Source of the DNA: Poecilobothrus nobilitatus
Lineage: Eukaryota > Arthropoda > Insecta > Diptera > Dolichopodidae
Reading direction: 5' to 3'
DNA length: 64,000 bases
NCBI GenBank assembly: GCA_947095535.1
Contig: OX352772.1
Location: forward strand, 213,257,620 to 213,321,619
The notes beneath the pieces were generated by a model. That model saw only the letters and a list, made by a program, of their open reading frames with translations, made no database searches and had not been told where the DNA came from. Shown here piece by piece: positions 58,621 to 64,000 of the stretch. Each line of letters begins with the position of its first letter. Positions within the stretch are counted from its first letter, which is position 1. The position numbers and the translations under genes are program-made.

Positions 58621-59160
58621 TAAAGGGTGTTGAAATTTTAGAATTAGGGGCGAGTTTTTTGTATGTAAAATATATATGAGAAATTTTGGATTAGCAGGAA
58701 TTGTATATACGCTTTTTCTAGAATATGTAAACGTATATGTTTCCCGCAGGTTTTAAATTAGGAGTGATATAACAATTAATGATAAATCAATTAATTTGTT
58801 TTATTAAAAATAGTAAAATAATCAGGATTCGTGCGTTAAAAAAAAAATTAGAATATGATAAATAAGCATATAAATTAATTACCATAATATACATACAAAC
58901 TATTTTAACTTAATTCTATGTTGTACGCGATTATTTTTAAAAAATCCAATTTAGATATTTTCTCTTCTTTTTTTGATAATATTGTTAATTTTTTAATTTT
59001 TTTTATTATAGATTTTGTTTTTTTGGTAAACGTATTTCTCCGTTTTCCATTTGGCCCAAACTTGTCAACGCTACAATCAATTCTTTTCTCATATTTGAAA
59101 TTAATTTGTATACTCCAACTTGCGATTTACCTACAACTACCTATTAAAATTGGTTCTCAA
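58620..59160. other. AT-rich spacer between the RT copies
   Basis: A weak plus-strand open stretch (58918-59181) looks like low-complexity translation. No gene recognised. Confidence 0.35.
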
Positions 59161-59164
59161 TTGT

Positions 59165-59715
59165 TTAGTGTACTCAATTGATGACTGTAATGCATAAGAT
59201 CTATAATCAATCATTGATTAGTTCATCAATTTTCTACAGCAGTCCGTCAGCCTTCTATTGCACCAGTCAGCCTAATAAAACAAAATCTGATCCAAATAAC
59301 TACAGAATTATAAGTTTACTAAGTTCACTAAGCAAGATTTTTGAAAAATGCCTAAAAGACAAGATAAGCAATTATATTAATAATAACTCCTTGATTCCAA
59401 TGTAACAGTTTGATTTCCGAGCCGAACACTCTACTTGCCATCAAGTTGCTAGAATTCATAACAAAATTAAAGCTAGTTTTCGTAATAAAAACTCCAGAGG
59501 AATGATAATTCTTGACATTGAAAAAGCTTTCGATTAGGTTTGGCATGATGGACTAATTCACAAATGGGAGCACTCTACTTGCCATCAAGTTGCTAGAATT
59601 CATAACAAGATCAAAGCTAGTTTTCGTAATAAAAACTCCACAGGAATGATAATTCTTGACATTGAAAAAGCTTTTGATTAGGTTTGGCATGATTGACTAA
59701 TTCACAAATGGGAGC
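59165..59715 (+). pseudogene. LINE RT fragment, copies 2 and 3
   Basis: 59165-59570 repeats 58000-58385, with a TAG stop at 59534-59536 in the motif A codon that is TAA in copy 1. 59571-59715 repeats the last 145 bases again, with TAG at 59679-59681. Copy 2 also has a TAA at 59403-59405 just before the FxFRAEHST motif. Confidence 0.8.
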
Positions 59716-59719
59716 TTTA

Positions 59720-59935
59720 CGAAATCTTGTTATTTTTTAATCGTGTTCTTTAAAATCTTCTTTTCCAAAATTTTGTTTGTTTTTTATCTTGTTTTTCAAA
59801 ATCTTGCTTTTTTTTTATCTTGTTTTTTTTAAATCTTGTTTTTTTTAAATCTTGTTTTTTTTTATAGGTCAGTTCTAATGAGAGCAGCTAGTTTTTGCAG
59901 AGCCGCAAAATTATTTCAAATGAATGAGTTTATAT
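59720..59935. repeat. Second copy of the AAATCTTG repeat and 70-bp block
   Basis: Corresponds to 58390-58612; the block ends TTTCAAATGAATGAGTT. Confidence 0.7.
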
Positions 59936-59975
59936 CCTATAAATATACAAATAATATAATTATTTATATATTTAT

Positions 59976-61072
59976 ACTTATAAAAATGCGACCCTTTGAA
60001 AACTTTGATTTATATACTGCCTTGTTTTTTCATTCCTTTATAGCATGACATTTTAATATTTCTTTTTTGCTATCTGTTATGTGTGTAAATATCAGATATG
60101 CACATATACATAAGAAATAGCCTTTAAATATATTTAAAAACAATCAAAGTAAGATTTTTTGTTCTCTTTTTTTTCTATTCGTTTTTATTTTTCTTTCAGT
60201 ATTACATTTTACTTTTTTTTTCTGTTATTTAGGTACGCTAAGAACTTATTTTTCTTTTTTAATATTAAATTTATGCATACAGTCTATTTAAAAAATAGAA
60301 ATTATTAGCTATAGAACATTCTTAATTTTTTGTTTTTCGTTTATGTTTATCGTCCATTCATATAAATATAATTGTTGGTATTAAAAAATAATGAATCTAT
60401 AACTACACACATATATACTGATATATTCATTCATATACATTTTATAGTAGTATGGGTACTATATAATGATCTGAGCTTCTGATTGTTATATTGTATTATA
60501 TATTGTGGCAAGATTTTTAAAAAATTAAGGAAACATTGCATAGCAAAATTAAAAATTTAAATAAAATTGTTATTGCAATTTTATAATGTTCTTTATTTCC
60601 ACTTAAAAATGCGACCCTTTAAAAACTTTGATTCATACACTGCCTTGTTTTTTCTTTCTTTTAAAATCATAACATGTTAATAGTTCTTTTTTTCTATCCG
60701 TTATGTGGGTAAATATCAGATGTGTACAATATATACATAAGAAATAGACTTTAAAAATATTTAAAAACAATCAAAGTAACATTTTTTGTTCTCTTTTTTT
60801 CTATTCGTTTTTATTTTTCTTCCAGTATTACATTTTACTTTTTTTTTCTGTTATTTAGGTACGCTAAGAACTTATTTTTTTTTAATATTAAATTTATGCA
60901 TACAGTCTATTTCAGAAATAGAAATTATTAGCTATAGAACATTCTGAATTTTTTTTTTGTTCGTTTATGTTAACCCTCCATTCTTATGCATACATAAAAT
61001 TTTTTTTTGTTCGTTTATGTTTACCGTCCATTCATATAAATATAACTGTTGCCTACATATTAAAAAATAATA
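59976..61072. repeat. Direct repeat pair, 418 and 472 bp
   Basis: 59976-60393 and 60601-61072 share AAAATGCGACCCTTT, TTATTTAGGTACGCTAAGAAC and GCATACAGTCTATTT. The second copy has an extra 50-base internal duplication around TTCGTTTATGTT. Different intervening sequence of about 207 bases. No LTR signals or coding sequence noticed. Confidence 0.75.
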
Positions 61073-62299
61073 AATCGATAAATCAACTAAATAATAATAG
61101 TGGGGAATTTGGGAATTTGGTGTGACTGTGTTAGCAGATTTTTAATAGTACAGCACACATAAAAATATGCATACCATTTTTGAACATGTTTGTACCTACA
61201 TACTTATGTAGTAAAAAAATTTGGTTTTAAAAGTATGTAATTGAGAATATATTAAATTGCTTACTTCTAAATGCTAATGTTTTTGAATTAAAAAAAAATT
61301 ATTTTGCTTTTTCTAGACGATGTAGATATAAATGTATGTATGTACATACCATATATTTTATGATTAATTCATAATTATTGTTATTGAAAAGAGAAATATT
61401 GTTGTTATTTACTATTTTTAAAAAAGACTGGATTTCTTATTTTTAATATATTCATTTTGTTGTTTAATGTTTTTACATAATTGGAAATATATTCTTAGTT
61501 TTTATACTTCAGAAAAACGCAATAGTGGTGCAGATCATCATTCCCTAATAGATCTTAATTTAAAGCCAGCTCCCAATTTAGATATCAATGTTAGGGCCAT
61601 AATATGCGATTTTAATATGTTAAGAGTTTCGAAAGAAAAGCCCTATTTTAATTATAATTAAGAAAGGAAAAACACATATCTATATAAATATTATAAATAA
61701 ACACATTGCTTTTATAAATAAAAATGTTATAACTAAAAATCAATTGATTTGATGAAAAAAAACTTAAATTTAACACTTGCTAACTAAATTTTAAGTAAAT
61801 GCATATAAAGTTTTACACTGTGTTCTCAAATGCGGCACATTAATTTGTTGACACATTCATATCTTTCAAATTGATCGCTTTCAAACCAAAAATATTTTCG
61901 AAGCACATATTATTACATATTTTGAAGTATGTACCTATGGATATGTACACATACAATGCAATGGTCTACATAAAAAACAATAGTCTTTTATAGACAAAAA
62001 AAATCATTTATGTATTACGTATATGTAAGGGTATTGGTATGGTGAGTTTAGTAAATTTAGATAAAATGTTTTATTTTGGTTCTGTAATAATTCTGTTAAA
62101 AATTCTGTTATATCTTTGTATGAAAATTTAATTTGAAAATTAAGCTAATTTCTCTAATGTTTTTCGATTTTGTTATTTTATAATCATGTATTGTCATCGG
62201 GATCTGATCTAATGAAGAAAATTTCAAGTCTCTAGCTCAACGGGAAGTGTGTTTAAAATGGCTTCTAAGATTCCATCCTTTATCCAACCAAGTTAATAA
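61073..62299. other. AT-rich spacer
   Basis: A 64-codon ORF at 61467-61661 lacks recognisable features. Nothing else identified. Confidence 0.35.
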
Positions 62300-62382
62300 A
62301 AAGCTGTTAATAAAATAGATGCAATTTTTATTTTAAATCTAAACGATTAATTTATAAATTTCTATTAAAGAAATAATAAAAA

Positions 62383-63966
62383 CGAGGAAGAATACAGTTG
62401 ATTTTGTCAACTCTTAGATACCCGTACGAACTGTTAGTATGTTCACAGCCTGTCACTTTGCTTACAATATTATTTTTTAAATATTTTAGTATTTTAAAAT
62501 AATTTGGGTGAATTTTATAATTTCTAGAATTATGGGTTGTACATATATTCAAACTATATGTTTATACATTCTTCAAAAGCAGATTTTAACATAACGATTA
62601 TCAATCCAAAACTTTATCAAATATTCTATAGTACCATTTAATACTAAGCGGTAAATGTATATTAAATTTACTTAGTACAAAATAGTAAATATAATTTTAA
62701 ATATTATATTATATTATATTTAAATATTCCATTGACAGAATAATTTCTTATAAGTACAATAAAATACATATATTATGTATGTAAATACGGCGCTATATAA
62801 TAGACATCTATACTCTTATCATTCATTCACTAGTGACATATACGATATGTAAATAAACATGATATTATATAAGTATGTATATATATCAATATCATATAAA
62901 TAAAAATTCTTCAAGCAACCGTTATGTTGTTTAATTAATTACATTTTTTTGTACTACGCATTATATCCTCAACAATTTCAAATTATCGAGTAAAACAAAA
63001 TGGAAAAAATTCGTTAAAGAAATTTGTTAGAAAATTTGAAAAAACCAAGTAACACTTTCGTCAATTATAAAGTAAACCTATATTATTAAAAAAAGTTGTT
63101 AACAGAAATAAGAGTATAATGTTGATGCTTTAATTTTTGTGTATTACTTCAACAAAATTTTAACAGGTGTTCAAGTTACAGGTGTTTAAAAATAGGAAAT
63201 TTTCAGTTTTTGACCCCTTACAGCTCCTAAACGGGGGGTGATACAAAAAAAATTTCTGAAATGACTCATAATTTTCAAAGATCTAACTTCTGTCAAAATT
63301 TCAAGTTTCCAACTTTAACTGTTTAGAAGATAGAAGGGTTAAAGAATTTTGCAAAATTTGAGTTTCGCATAACGGTAAATTAAGACACCCTATGCCACAA
63401 ATATATATATATTGTATATATATTTTTAAAGCTAATGAAAGTAGTAATCGTTTGGCGTTTTCCAAATGAAGATATCACTTATACAACTTGTGCTATAACG
63501 ATTTAAATATAGAGCTTTTTTGAACCTTTGGGGAGCTGTAGCTCCGTAACGGGTGGGGGTACAAAAAAAGTTATTAAAAATAAAATTAATATTTTTGTAA
63601 CATCTATCAGCAGTTAAAATTTCATAGCTCTATTTCAAAAAAAATGTAGGGATCTAAAAGTTAGGTGTTCGAGAGCTACCTTAAGGTTTGGTCCAAACTC
63701 AACCAAAAAAAATAGGGAACCTACAAATTACTCCAAGAATATTTTGTGTAAATTTCAAGATTCTAGCTTTCTTAGTTTTTGAGTTAGCGTGCTGACGGAC
63801 GGACGGACGGATGGACGGACGGACGGACGGACGGACATGGCTCAAAAGTCTTAGAATTTTTTTCTGATCCGATCCATACCTTTGAAGGTATATCTAGCTC
63901 GCTTATTTCGAGGTGTTACAAACGGAGGAGTAATTTTATTATACCCGATCCTATCGTACGGGTATA
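62383..63966 (-). mobile_element. Helentron-like element F, copy 2
   Basis: Left end: about 13 bases, then hairpin AGTTGA-TTTTG-TCAACT (62396-62412), then ACCCGTACGA (62420-62429). Right end: TCGTACGGGT (63954-63963) and TATAA. The layout mirrors element H in the opposite direction, so the 3' end is on the left. A GACG microsatellite lies at about 63793-63835. The boundaries are supported by the inverted empty site at 57834-57957. No ORF. Confidence 0.75.
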
Positions 63967-64000
63967 AACAGTACTGATTTTCAGAGTTGATAATTATAAT

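Noticed and set aside
59976..61072. LTR pair of a small retrotransposon
   Set aside because: The copies differ by a 50-base internal duplication, show no TG...CA ends or primer site, and have only about 207 bases between them.

Overview
This window reads as a gene-poor, strongly AT-rich stretch of insect nuclear DNA, built almost entirely from nested transposable elements. The evidence for an insect is the set of families: Jockey and I/R1-type LINEs, a BEL/Pao element, a gypsy element of the 17.6/297 errantivirus type with an env remnant, rolling-circle elements with CTAG ends, Helentron-like elements with internal minisatellites, a tRNA-headed SINE and introns of 58 to 76 nt. I recognise no host housekeeping gene and cannot name the species. 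All family names come from motifs read by eye.

Layout. 1-15443: two head-to-tail Helitrons (A ends at 5716, B starts at 5717). B carries a Jockey-type LINE with a 14-bp target duplication, and that LINE is itself interrupted by an I/R1-type LINE. A carries a deleted version of the same LINE, an inverted partial Helitron and a BEL fragment. 15444-26105: a decayed BEL/Pao element on the plus strand, split in gag by an errantivirus-like gypsy element on the minus strand (16166-21585), whose env remnant is split by a tRNA-derived SINE with a 12-bp target duplication. 26384-27220: a 3'-truncated Tc1/mariner transposase. 27221-29150: unassigned sequence with a duplicated block and protein-like debris. 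29150-38554: two sibling non-autonomous Helentron-like families, F and H, with one H copy nested in F; H copies carry tandem repeats of about 147 bp. A CR1/L2-like LINE remnant lies between H copies.

39413-44876: a 2110-bp Helitron (X, minus strand) interrupted by a 3350-bp DNA transposon at 39971-43320. That transposon has 31-bp terminal inverted repeats, an AAAT target duplication and an uninterrupted 622-codon exon preceded by three plausible short exons. This is the best candidate for a live system here. A second copy of the same Helitron (Y, 53242-55351) lacks the insertion and gives an exact empty site: both Helitrons are 2110 bp once the transposon and one AAAT are removed.

44877-53241: a LINE 3' fragment of RTE/CR1 type, a 201-bp-arm hairpin, a cluster of tRNA-like SINE heads, a degenerate repeat module and a 168-bp MITE. 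55352-64000: LINE fragments (three of which share a stop in the same reverse-transcriptase codon), tandem duplications, and two more F copies, one of which has an inverted empty site at about 57834.

The only open reading frame that looks intact and functional is the transposase at 40443-42832. Every other coding region is a broken remnant.
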